DNA from: AWTP1-13 sp033764875
Lineage (GTDB): Bacteria > Pseudomonadota > Alphaproteobacteria > Rhizobiales > Hyphomicrobiaceae
Reading direction: 5' to 3'
Assembly: GCA_033764875.1 (NCBI GenBank)
Contig: JANRIO010000018.1
Span: 22,297-86,296 of the forward strand
Length of the DNA stretch: 64,000 bases
Positions 56,213 to 64,000 of this stretch are shown piece by piece. The position numbers and the translations under genes were made by a program. The notes beneath the pieces are model-generated. The model was not told the origin of the DNA and did not search any database. It saw only the letters and a program-made list of their open reading frames with translations. The stretch's first letter is position 1. Each line of letters begins with the position of its first letter.

Positions 56213-58030
56213 ATGTCCATTGCACCTCAATCGCCAAGTCCTGGCGGCACGGGTCTCGAATACGCCGTGATCGGCAACTGCCGCATCGCCGCGCTCCTCG
56301 ACCGCAATGCGCGGCTCGTGTGGTGGTGCTTTCCGCGGTTCGATTCGGACCCCGTATTCTGCCGCCTGCTCACGGGCGACGAGGAGAAGGGGTTCTGCGA
56401 CGTCGTTCTTGAGAACCAGGTCGAAGCGCGCTCGGCCTATCTGCGCAACACCGCCATCGTCGAGACCGTGCTCGTGGACGACGGAGGCAACAGCCTGCGG
56501 GTCACGGACTTCGCGCCGCGCTTCACGCGCTTCGAGCGGATCTTCAATCCGCCGCAGCTCTACCGCCGGATCGAGCCCGTATCGGGGGTGCCGCGCATCC
56601 GCATCCGCATCCAGCCGACCTTCAACTACGGCGAGCGCTTCGCCACGCGCGTCACCGGCTCGAACCACATCCGCTACTCCGGCGGCGCCGACGCGCTGAG
56701 GGTGACCACGGACGCCCCTCTCAGCTACATCCTCAAGGAAACGGCCTTCGCGCTGATCCGTCCGGTCAACCTCGTGATCGGGCCGGACGAGCCGTTCGAG
56801 GCATCGGTCGGCTCGGTCACGCAGGAGTTCGTGCAGAGGACGCGCGAGCACTGGATGAACTGGGTGCGGTCGCTGGCGGTGCCGCTCGAGTTCCAGGTCG
56901 AGGTCATCCGCGCCGCCATCTCGCTCAAGCTGTGCAGCTACGAGGAGACCGGGGCGATCATCGCGGCGCACACCACCTCGATCCCGGAAGCACCGGGGAC
57001 GATGCGCAATTGGGACTATCGCTTCTGCTGGCTGCGGGACGCGTTCTTCGTGATCAAGGCCCTGAACAGGCTCGGCGCCACGCAGACCATGGAAGACTAC
57101 ATCCACTATACGACCAACATCGCGCTGGATGCAGAGCGGCCATTGAAGCCCGTGTATGGCATCGTGCCCGACGACGACACCAGCGAGCGTATCGCGACCG
57201 AGCTCAAGGGCTTCCGCGGCAACGGGCCGGTGCGCATCGGCAACCAGGCCGCCGAGCAGCTGCAGCACGACGCCTACGGCAGCGTCATTCTCGGCGCGGC
57301 GCAGATGTTCATCGACGAGCGGCTGCCCGTCATGGGCGATGCATCGCTGTTTCACATGCTCGAGCCGCTCGGCATGCAGGCCGTGCGCTTCGCCTTCGAG
57401 CCCGACGCCGGCCTGTGGGAGTATCGCGGGCGGCAATGCGTCCATACGCACTCGGCGACCATGTGCTGGGTGGCCTGCGACCGCCTCTGGCGGATCGCCT
57501 GCAAGCTCCATCTGCATGAGCGGGCCGAGTTCTGGCGCAACCACGCCGACAGGGTTCGCGCGCGCATCCTGGAGGAGGCCTGGAGCGACAAGCGCGGCGC
57601 ACTCGCCGGCACGCTCGGCGGCAGCGAGCTCGATGCCAGCGTGCTGCTGCTGCCGGAGCTCGGCTTGATGAGCGCGCGCGATCCGCGGTTCGTCAAGACC
57701 TGCGACGTCATCGGCCGTGAGCTCAGCCGCAACGGTTTCCTCACGCGCTACACCTCCGAGGACGACTTCGGCGCGCCGGAGACCGCATTCCTGGTCTGCC
57801 AGATGTGGTACATGGACGCCCTGTGCGAGGTCGGCCGCAAAGACGAGGCGCGGGCATTGTTCGCCGATCTGCTGTCGCGGAGAAACTCTTTCGGGCTCCT
57901 GTCGGAGGACATCCATCCCGCGACGGGCGAGCTGTGGGGCAACATCCCGCAAACCTACACGATGGCCGGCATCGTCAACAGCGCGCGCATCATCTCGCGC
58001 AGCTGGCAGGAAGCCTGGTCACCGCAATAG
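56213..58030 (+). CDS. Glycoside hydrolase family 15 (glucoamylase/trehalase-type)
   Basis: A 605-residue cytoplasmic enzyme (no signal peptide). The N-terminal beta domain begins YAVIGNCRIAALLDRNARLV with WWCFPRFDSDPVF. The (alpha/alpha)6 catalytic domain has TMRNWDYRFCWLRDAFFVIK (start of the barrel), EQLQHDAYGSVI, and LWGNIPQTYTMAG near the catalytic base. Bacterial GH15 proteins of this type act on trehalose or alpha-glucans. The position beside otsA/otsB makes trehalose turnover likely but unproven. GAGGGGAGAG precedes the ATG. A one-mismatch EcfG-like site (GCAAC, 56143-56168) is weak. Confidence 0.9.
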   Translation: MSIAPQSPSPGGTGLEYAVIGNCRIAALLDRNARLVWWCFPRFDSDPVFCRLLTGDEEKGFCDVVLENQVEARSAYLRNTAIVETVLVDDGGNSLRVTDFAPRFTRFERIFNPPQLYRRIEPVSGVPRIRIRIQPTFNYGERFATRVTGSNHIRYSGGADALRVTTDAPLSYILKETAFALIRPVNLVIGPDEPFEASVGSVTQEFVQRTREHWMNWVRSLAVPLEFQVEVIRAAISLKLCSYEETGAIIAAHTTSIPEAPGTMRNWDYRFCWLRDAFFVIKALNRLGATQTMEDYIHYTTNIALDAERPLKPVYGIVPDDDTSERIATELKGFRGNGPVRIGNQAAEQLQHDAYGSVILGAAQMFIDERLPVMGDASLFHMLEPLGMQAVRFAFEPDAGLWEYRGRQCVHTHSATMCWVACDRLWRIACKLHLHERAEFWRNHADRVRARILEEAWSDKRGALAGTLGGSELDASVLLLPELGLMSARDPRFVKTCDVIGRELSRNGFLTRYTSEDDFGAPETAFLVCQMWYMDALCEVGRKDEARALFADLLSRRNSFGLLSEDIHPATGELWGNIPQTYTMAGIVNSARIISRSWQEAWSPQ

Positions 58031-58143
58031 GAGGTCCGGTCGAACGCGCCGCGATCCACGCGGACGTGCATGATGCGCGCCGTCGCGGGCATTGGCACGC
58101 GTCGTCGCAACGGAGGCTACTTCAAGCCGGACCGCGGCAGGGC

Positions 58144-58169
58144 GGAACCGTGGGCGCGCGAAGGGCGTT
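58144..58169 (+). promoter_or_regulatory. EcfG-type promoter for otsA
   Basis: GGAAC (58144-58148), 18 bases, GTT preceded by C (58167-58169), 77 bases before the otsA start. Trehalose synthesis is a known general stress output in related bacteria. Confidence 0.72.
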
Positions 58170-58246
58170 GACTTTGCGGGACCCAGCGGGGCGCCGCGAT
58201 CGGCGCGGTAACGCCCCAGGAGAGACCACAGCCTAGGTATGACCCG

Positions 58247-59695
58247 ATGAGCCGCATCGTCCTCGTCTCCAACCGCGTGCTCGATCCGAAAAAGGCGGCA
58301 CAGGCGGGCGGCGTGGCCGTCGCGCTCGCGGACATCCTGCGCACACGGCCTGCGCTGTGGTTCGGCTGGAACGGGGAGATCGCCGAGGATGTCGGGGAGC
58401 CTCGCATCGACGGCAAGATGGCCACGGTCGCGCTGACGCCGGCCGAGTACGAGCAGTACTACCTCGGCTACGCCAACTCGGTGCTGTGGCCCGTCTTCCA
58501 CAATCGCCTCGACCTCGCCGAGTTCGAGGCGGGATACTTCGAGCAGTACCAGAGCGTCAACCGGCGGCTAGCCGCCCTGCTTGCGCCCATGCTGCGGCCC
58601 GACGACGTGATCTGGGTGCACGACTACCATCTGATGCCGTTTGCGACGGAGCTGCGCAACCTCGGCATCCAGAACAGGATCGGGTTCTACCTGCATATCC
58701 CGTTCCCGCCGTGGCAGACGTTCATGGCCATTCCCGAGCACGAGAACCTTGCGCGCGGCCTTTCCGCCTACGACCTGATCGGCCTCCAGACCAAGGCCGA
58801 CGTCTCGAACCTCATCGACTACATGACCAACGGCGTCTACGGCAGCTTCCTGCCGGACGGACGCGTGCGGCTGTTCGACCGCCTGGTGCGGGTCGCGAGC
58901 TTCCCGATCGGGATCGACGTCGACGATTTCGTGCACGCCAAGCGCAAGAGCGGAGCCGTGCAGGGGCGCGGCATGCTGCGCGTGATCGGCGTCGACCGGC
59001 TCGACTACACGAAGGGTCTGCCGCAGAAATTCAAGGCATTCGACAGATTCCTCGAAAGATATCCGGGCTACCGCAGCCAGGTGATCCTCACCCAGATCGC
59101 GCCGCCGACGCGCGAGAACGTCGGCGCCTACGCGGATATCCGATCACAGCTCGAAAGCCTCGCCGGCTCGATCAACGGCCGCTACGGGGAGGTGGACTGG
59201 GTGCCGATCCACTACATTCACCGGTCGACACCCCGCAGGCGGCTCGCGGACCTGTACAGATCGGCCCGCATCGGCATGGTCACTCCCCTCCGCGACGGCA
59301 TGAACCTCGTCGCCAAGGAGTACGTGGCGGCGCAGGACCCGGACGATCCGGGTGTGCTGATCCTGTCGCGCTTTGCCGGCGCAGCGGAGGAGATGCAGGA
59401 CGCGCTCATCATCAACCCCTACAACATCGACGCGGTGGCCGACGTGATCAGGGCCGCGGTCGAGATGGGGCGCGACGAACGCATCGCGCGGCAGCGGGCA
59501 TTGATGCGCACGATCCGGGAGAGCGATGTCCACACCTGGAGCCGCTCGTTCCTGCACATGCTGGCCGATGCGCACGACAACCCGCACTCGGAGCTTCCGC
59601 GCTCGAAAGACATCGAGCAGGCGCTGCAGAACCTGCGTGCGGCACGAAAGCGGGCGCAACCGGCGAGCATGCCGCTGAGGCTTGCGCGCCGGTAG
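58247..59695 (+). CDS. otsA: Trehalose-6-phosphate synthase
   Basis: A 482-residue GT20 enzyme making trehalose-6-phosphate from UDP-glucose and glucose-6-phosphate. Landmarks are SRIVLVSNRV at the start, GGVAVALADIL, VIWVHDYHLMPFATELR, RIGFYLHIPFPPW, GVDRLDYTKGLPQKFKAF and TPLRDGMNLVAKEYVAAQ. All are substrate-binding blocks of OtsA. Its phosphatase partner otsB lies two genes downstream with a sugar kinase gene between, so the unit can supply glucose-6-phosphate, synthesise the phosphate ester and dephosphorylate it. Confidence 0.97.
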   Translation: MSRIVLVSNRVLDPKKAAQAGGVAVALADILRTRPALWFGWNGEIAEDVGEPRIDGKMATVALTPAEYEQYYLGYANSVLWPVFHNRLDLAEFEAGYFEQYQSVNRRLAALLAPMLRPDDVIWVHDYHLMPFATELRNLGIQNRIGFYLHIPFPPWQTFMAIPEHENLARGLSAYDLIGLQTKADVSNLIDYMTNGVYGSFLPDGRVRLFDRLVRVASFPIGIDVDDFVHAKRKSGAVQGRGMLRVIGVDRLDYTKGLPQKFKAFDRFLERYPGYRSQVILTQIAPPTRENVGAYADIRSQLESLAGSINGRYGEVDWVPIHYIHRSTPRRRLADLYRSARIGMVTPLRDGMNLVAKEYVAAQDPDDPGVLILSRFAGAAEEMQDALIINPYNIDAVADVIRAAVEMGRDERIARQRALMRTIRESDVHTWSRSFLHMLADAHDNPHSELPRSKDIEQALQNLRAARKRAQPASMPLRLARR

Positions 59696-59801
59696 CACGG
59701 CCGTCTCCCAACCCCTGAACCTGATGCGGACAGGAACCTTGCCTCATGCGCGCGCGCTGTGCAGTTGAACGATCGGGAGCCATTGGGGAGGGCGGCAGGC
59801 G

Positions 59802-60545
59802 ATGACGTGCACCTCGGCGGACGAGCAAGAGAGCGGAGGGCCCATCACCCTCAGCATCGACATCGGCGGGACAAAGATGAAGGCGGGCAAGGTCGACTCG
59901 GGCGGCACGCTGATCGGCGCGCCGGTGATCGCCTCGACGCCGCGACCCGCGCCGCCGGAAGCCGTGCTGCGGGCCGTCGGCGAAATGGTCGCCGGCATCG
60001 CCGGCTTCGACCGCATCTCCATCGCCTTTCCTGGCATCGTACGCGGGACCAAGGTCATCACCGCGCCCAACCTCGGGACGGCGCAGTGGAACAACTTCGA
60101 TATGGTCGCGGCGGTGTCGAGCGCCTACGGCAAGCCCGTGCGCATCCTCAACGACGCGGCCGTGCAGGGGCTGGGCGTGGTGCGCGGACCGGGGCTCGAC
60201 ACAGTGATCACGCTGGGCACCGGCGTCGGCTGTGCCGTCTACCGCAACCGGCGCTGGCTCCTGCATCTGGAGCTCGGCTTCGACGCCGAAATCGGAAACG
60301 AGGCCCTGCGCAGCATCGGAGCAGAGGCGTGGAACGAACGGCTGCGGGAGAAGATCCGGTACGTTGCTCGCCTCACGGCATGTGACCGGCTCTACATCGG
60401 CGGGGGCAACGCGCGAAAGGTGGCGGGAGAGCTGCCGGAGACTCTCGAGCTGGTGAGCAACGACGCGGGGCTTACGGGCGGCGTGCGCCTCTGGGAGGCT
60501 GAGCTCGACGACCTGCTCGGGTCGGTGCCGGTGCTCGAGCGCTAG
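59802..60545 (+). CDS. ROK-family sugar kinase (polyphosphate glucokinase-like)
   Basis: A 247-residue kinase of the ROK superfamily with phosphate-binding motif SIDIGGTKMKAGKVD and substrate region ISIAFPGIVRGT. It also has LNDAAVQGLGVVRG with the catalytic Asp, and GTGVGCAVYRNRRWLLHLELG. The short length and HLELG-type site recall polyphosphate glucokinases, though the usual CxxC-type zinc motif of many ROK proteins is missing. It probably makes glucose-6-phosphate, the OtsA substrate. It sits between otsA and otsB. Confidence 0.82.
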   Translation: MTCTSADEQESGGPITLSIDIGGTKMKAGKVDSGGTLIGAPVIASTPRPAPPEAVLRAVGEMVAGIAGFDRISIAFPGIVRGTKVITAPNLGTAQWNNFDMVAAVSSAYGKPVRILNDAAVQGLGVVRGPGLDTVITLGTGVGCAVYRNRRWLLHLELGFDAEIGNEALRSIGAEAWNERLREKIRYVARLTACDRLYIGGGNARKVAGELPETLELVSNDAGLTGGVRLWEAELDDLLGSVPVLER

Positions 60546-60593
60546 GCACGACGGGGCGTTTGCAGGCGGCCAGGCAACGGGGATCAAGCGAGA

Positions 60594-61343
60594 ATGCGTT
60601 CGGCTTTCAGGGATCTCATCGTCACGGATCCGCGGCGATGGGCGCTGTTCCTCGATTTCGACGGCACGCTGGTGGACATGGCGTCCGAGCCCGGCGCGGT
60701 GCGGATTCCCGTCGGGTTGCCCGAACTCCTCGCGGCGCTCAACCGGGCGCTGGGGGGAGCCCTGGCGCTCAATACCGGCCGTCGGCTCGCGACGGTGGAT
60801 GCGCTGCTGGCGCCTCATCGCTTCTCCGGTGCGGGCGTGCACGGCGCAGAAATCCGACTGCACCCGCACGACGACATCCGATTGCCGGCAGACCAGGTGC
60901 CGCCAGCGCTCGTCGGCGCGCTGAGGAGGCTGATCGGGCCCTCGGACGGCCTCGTGGTCGAGGACAAGCAGGTCGGCATCGCTGTGCACTACCGCAAGGC
61001 GCCCGATGCGGTCGGGACGCTGCACAGAACGCTCGCCGAGCTCGTCCGCGGCTGGCCCGGCTACAAGCTCAGAGGCGGCCGGATGGTGTACGAGATCATT
61101 CCGCGCGCGTTCTCGAAAGCCACAGCGATCGAGTTTCTCCTCCGGCATCCGCCGTTTCTGGGCCGCCTGCCGGTGGTGATCGGAGACGACCGCGGCGACG
61201 AGCCGGCGATCAAGGCGGCGCGCGCGATGGGCGGGGCCGCGTTCACTGTTGGCGGGGAATTCTTCGCGAGCGGGGCAGACTTTGCAGGGCCTGCCTCGGT
61301 GCGTGCGACGCTGCGCAGCGTCCTGGAGGCCCTGTCCGGGTAG
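60594..61343 (+). CDS. otsB: Trehalose-6-phosphate phosphatase
   Basis: A 249-residue HAD-superfamily phosphatase. Motif 1 is LFLDFDGTLVDMASEP (nucleophile and acid Asp in DFDGT), motif 2 lies in ALNTGRRLATVD, and motif 4 is VVIGDDRGDEPAI. The cap region contains YKLRGGRMVYEIIPRAFSKA, where substrate is bound in OtsB proteins. It completes trehalose synthesis. It starts 48 bases after the sugar kinase gene. Confidence 0.95.
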   Translation: MRSAFRDLIVTDPRRWALFLDFDGTLVDMASEPGAVRIPVGLPELLAALNRALGGALALNTGRRLATVDALLAPHRFSGAGVHGAEIRLHPHDDIRLPADQVPPALVGALRRLIGPSDGLVVEDKQVGIAVHYRKAPDAVGTLHRTLAELVRGWPGYKLRGGRMVYEIIPRAFSKATAIEFLLRHPPFLGRLPVVIGDDRGDEPAIKAARAMGGAAFTVGGEFFASGADFAGPASVRATLRSVLEALSG

Positions 61344-61526
61344 GCGAGCCGGGCGCAGGGAGCCCGCGGCTTGCTGCCGCACACAGCCGCCGCAAGACCA
61401 CAATCCCGCAACCTCCGAGGGAGATGGACCTCCTAACCAAAAGGACGTGCCCCTCATTTTCCATATTTATTTGCGATTCCTACATCCGCTACTATTCGGC
61501 CGATATCTGCTGTCTGGAGTACTGCA

Positions 61527-63200
61527 GTGAAAAGGTTAAGGGCGCCGGGGGCAATTGTGCCCGCCATCCGCTATCGCGACATACCGGCCGCCATTGATTG
61601 GCTGGAGACGGCATTCGGATTCGAAACGCGCCAGGTCATGAAGAACGACGGCGGCGCCGTCGCGGGTGCCGTGCTGTCGCTTGGGGCCAACATGCTGCTG
61701 CTGCTGCCGGTGGGCAACAGCGAGCTCGATCGCCACATGAAGCAGCCCGACGAGATCGGCGGGGCAGAGACGCAAAGCTGCTACCTGGTCGTGGAGGACG
61801 TCGACCAGCATCTTGCCAAGGCGACGGCTGCCGGCGCCCAGATCATCGTCGAGCTGGGGCAGTATGCGAGCGGCGGACGAGGCTTCTCCTGCCGCGATCC
61901 CGAAGGCCACATCTGGAGCCTCGGCACGTACGATCCCGGCGCCGGCCGCGCCGCCGCCCCGGACGCCGCGGCGGAAACCGGGCGGGCCCGCGCGAGGGGC
62001 GCACGATCGGTGCTGGCGGTCGCGGTTCTGGGCATCGCCGTTGCCGCCGGCGCATGGACCTTCTTCAGGCTGCTGCAGACGGTCCCCGGCGCAGGCGATC
62101 TGCGCGCCACCCCCGAGGTCGAGACTGCGCGGCAGGCCGCGCAGCAGGACGGCGAGCGGGCGGCGCGGCTCTCGGCCGAGCTGGCGCGCGAGCAGAGCCT
62201 GCGGCAGGAAACGGAGCGGCGCGCGCAGGAGGCGCGGGAGCAGCTCAAACGCGGCGAGGAGGCGCGCGAGGCGGCGGTGCGACAAGCCAGGCTGCTCGAG
62301 GGGCAGCTCGCCGAGGAGCGCCGGAGCGCGCAGACGGCCGAAGGCGCGGCCAAAGAGATCCGGCAGGGCGTGGAACGCTCGGCCCAGCTTGCCGCCGAGC
62401 TCGCGCGTGCCCACAGCGCCCGCATGGACATGGAGCGGCGGGCGCAACAGGCCCAGGAGGCGCGCGAAGACGCGCTGCGGCAAGCCCAGAGCCTGGAGGC
62501 GCTGCTTGTCCAGGAGCGGCAGGCCGCGCAAAAGGCGCAAGAGGCCGAGCAACGGGCGGGGAGCGCCGCCAGGGACGCCCAGCAGGCGGCAGAGCGCGCC
62601 ATCAAGACTGCGCAGCAAGTGGCGGAAAAGGCGGTCCGGGACGCCCAGAATGCCGCGGAGCGGGCCCTGCGGGAGGCCCACAGCGAGACCGGCAAGGCGC
62701 AGGAGAAGGCCATCGTACAGCCGGCCGAGCGCCCGGAGGAGCCGCATCAGCTCCTCTCGGCCGACGAGCTCAAGCGCCTCCTGTCGCTGACGGACGACCG
62801 CGCGCCCTCCCTGCCTTCGATCCGGATCAAGAGGCCGGCGCGGGACGTTCCAGACAACATGCGGCGCTTCGTCGGCGTCTGGGTGAGCGACGGCGGCACG
62901 GGAAGCGGCAAGCTGCATCGGGCGCTGATCGTGACCAGCGTGCTACCGCGCGGGCAGGTGACGGGCTTCCATCTCGTCGGCCCGCCACATTCCGAGAGAT
63001 CCGCGTTCTATCCATTCGTCGGCCGCATCTCGGACAACGAGATCGTGGTCAGGAAAAGCGACGTCGAGATCGTCGGCGCGCTGGGCGCGGGCAACGAGCT
63101 CGCGGTGACGGAGACGTGGGGAACCGCGCCGTCGGGCGAGGCGGCGATGCTGAAGCCCGCGTGGACGCTTCTGGACGCGGAACGCCTCGCCAAGCAGTAG
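61527..63200 (+). CDS. VOC domain fused to membrane helix and long coiled coil
   Basis: A 557-residue protein with an unusual arrangement. Residues 8-136 are a VOC (bleomycin-resistance/glyoxalase-like) domain (AIRYRDIPAAIDWLETAFGF to DPEGHIWSLGTYDP). Residues 161-183 form one membrane helix. Residues about 197-405 are a charged Ala/Glu/Arg/Gln coiled coil. The last 125 residues form a separate beta-type domain (RFVGVWVSDGGTGSGKLHRA, VTGFHLVGPP, ELAVTETWGTAP). No known multi-domain family comes to mind. Upstream DNA (61430-61525) is clearly richer in A and T than the surroundings and probably holds the promoter. Confidence 0.8.
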   Translation: MKRLRAPGAIVPAIRYRDIPAAIDWLETAFGFETRQVMKNDGGAVAGAVLSLGANMLLLLPVGNSELDRHMKQPDEIGGAETQSCYLVVEDVDQHLAKATAAGAQIIVELGQYASGGRGFSCRDPEGHIWSLGTYDPGAGRAAAPDAAAETGRARARGARSVLAVAVLGIAVAAGAWTFFRLLQTVPGAGDLRATPEVETARQAAQQDGERAARLSAELAREQSLRQETERRAQEAREQLKRGEEAREAAVRQARLLEGQLAEERRSAQTAEGAAKEIRQGVERSAQLAAELARAHSARMDMERRAQQAQEAREDALRQAQSLEALLVQERQAAQKAQEAEQRAGSAARDAQQAAERAIKTAQQVAEKAVRDAQNAAERALREAHSETGKAQEKAIVQPAERPEEPHQLLSADELKRLLSLTDDRAPSLPSIRIKRPARDVPDNMRRFVGVWVSDGGTGSGKLHRALIVTSVLPRGQVTGFHLVGPPHSERSAFYPFVGRISDNEIVVRKSDVEIVGALGAGNELAVTETWGTAPSGEAAMLKPAWTLLDAERLAKQ

Positions 63201-63367
63201 GAGCGCGCGCAGGCGGGTAAAGGCCGTGCGCCCTGAGCCGGCCATTTCGTCGATCGCGAGGGCGGCCGGGCTACGGAGCACGCCCCCTGCGCGCAGGCCG
63301 ACTGCTCTTTACTGATCGTGCGCGCCTCTTCACGCGGCATACGCTGGACGCGTGATCGCGATCGGCT

Positions 63368-63568
63368 CTAGTAGCCGACGCCGACGATGGTCGGGAAGTT
63401 GTAGCCGCCAGCCCACGCGTAGCGGGGCGCGCGCTTTCGCGCAGGGGCGGGGGCAGCCGCGGGCGCCGCCGCCTTGCCGGAGCCGACGACGCTGCGGCCA
63501 TGGGCGCCGTTGGCGCCGGCCTCGGCCGACAGCGCGAGCAGGAACATCAGGGTCAAAGCCGTTCGCAT
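63368..63568 (-). CDS. Small secreted Ala-rich protein
   Basis: A 66-residue protein with a signal peptide (MRTALTLMFLLALSAEAGAN). An Ala/Pro-rich linker (KAAAPAAAPAPARKRAP) leads to a short C-terminal motif RYAWAGGYNFPTIVGVGY. No cysteines. The function is unknown, and only moderate coding evidence is available (no clear ribosome site). Confidence 0.55.
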   Translation of the reverse strand: MRTALTLMFLLALSAEAGANGAHGRSVVGSGKAAAPAAAPAPARKRAPRYAWAGGYNFPTIVGVGY

Positions 63569-63691
63569 TGCGGGCCTCTCAAGCTGGACACGCCAGCCTA
63601 CCTCAGCAACCGAAGGCGTGTCGAACACCGTGTGTCCAAGTCCGGCGTCGAGGCGCCTTTACCTCTACTTTGGAAATATCTCATGGGCGGT

Positions 63692-63720
63692 GGAGGGGGG
63701 CCGCGTTGCGGCTCCCCTCC
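63692..63720 (-). terminator. Hairpin after SPFH gene
   Basis: A 13-bp inverted repeat with one mismatch (GGAGGGGgGCCGC, loop GTT, GCGGCtCCCCTCC), starting 4 bases after the stop codon of the slipin-like gene. There is no T-run, so termination strength is uncertain. Confidence 0.5.
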
Positions 63721-63723
63721 TGT

Positions 63724-64000
63724 TCAAGCGGCCTTGCCCGCATCGTCCCCGCCGCGCAGACGGTAGAGGTTCTGCAGCAGGGTCTCGAAGCCGCCGGCTC
63801 CGGCACCCGCGTGCAGGTCGATGCGGCCGACCTTCTCGACCAGCTTCTCCAGCGCCTCGAGCTCCTTCAGGCGCAGCAGCAGAGGGTTGTCCTCCATCAG
63901 CCGCGCCGTGTTGAGCAGGGAGCGCGTGGCCGCCGTCTCCTCCTGGCGCCGGATCAGGTTGGCCTTCGCCGTGCGCTCGGCCTCAACGACCTTGTTGAGG
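63724..64000 (-). CDS. SPFH/band 7 (slipin-like) protein, C-terminal part
   Basis: Only the last 91 or so residues are inside the window; the gene continues beyond the right edge. The visible part is the typical helical C-terminal of slipins: VVEAERTAKANLIRRQEETA, TRSLLNTARLMEDNPLLLR, LKELEALEKLVEKVGRIDLH, ending with a Gly-rich tail. Such membrane scaffolds form rings in bacterial membranes and often accompany stress or NfeD-type proteases. Confidence 0.8.
   Translation of the reverse strand, partial: LNKVVEAERTAKANLIRRQEETAATRSLLNTARLMEDNPLLLRLKELEALEKLVEKVGRIDLHAGAGAGGFETLLQNLYRLRGGDDAGKAA

Noticed and set aside
59448..61457. 669-codon minus-strand frame opposite otsA end, ROK kinase and otsB
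   Set aside because: Antisense to three enzymes with full catalytic motifs.

Overview
The window is GC-rich chromosomal DNA from an alphaproteobacterium, most likely of the order Hyphomicrobiales (Rhizobiales). The clearest evidence is a complete general stress response core (PhyR, two NepR-like anti-sigma factors, an EcfG sigma factor and HWE-family kinases), which is confined to Alphaproteobacteria. TRAP and TauABC transporters and an encoded CCA end on a tRNA-Gly fit the same group. No species can be named from sequence reading alone.

Left part (about 1-16 kb), catabolism and transport. It starts with pobA (4-hydroxybenzoate hydroxylase), a MarR regulator with a palindromic operator candidate, a VOC-fold enzyme and an HpaD-like extradiol dioxygenase. 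A TauABC-type sulfonate importer follows, with a DegT-type PLP enzyme downstream. Next come a tRNA-Gly(CCC), the decayed fragment of an IS66-type transposase, a three-gene TRAP transporter, and a PdxA-family dehydrogenase broken by a one-base frameshift. The section ends with a coupled molybdoprotein/cytochrome b pair and a cystathionine gamma-synthase-like enzyme.

Middle left (16-24 kb): a full kdp operon in the order small ORF-kdpF-kdpA-kdpB-kdpC-kdpD-kdpE, a high-affinity potassium pump with its own two-component system. It is followed by three small genes of unknown function and a SRPBCC protein (24-26 kb).

Right two thirds (26-64 kb), a stress-response region. Around the phyR/nepR/ecfG core (41-46 kb) lie several histidine kinases and response regulators, a glycosyltransferase with a debranching enzyme, a secreted matrixin-like protease, an AI-2E-type permease, CsbD, DUF892, DUF883, DUF1328 and PRC-barrel proteins, and many proteins of 24-81 residues. 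Further right are two dynamin/Era-like GTPases, a repeat-rich DUF1236 protein, a GH15 hydrolase, and trehalose genes (otsA, otsB) with a ROK sugar kinase. Reading the upstream regions by eye, I found 17 sites of the form GGAAC-17/18 bases-GTT, correctly oriented 23-148 bases before starts (about 20-110 for most), plus two with one mismatch. This is the published EcfG promoter pattern. The inference is that most of the 26-59 kb interval is one physically clustered general stress regulon. Its products point to desiccation or osmotic protection (trehalose, glycogen turnover, envelope proteins, ferritin-like protein), and the neighbouring Kdp system fits an osmotic theme.

The window ends inside an SPFH/slipin-type gene on the minus strand.
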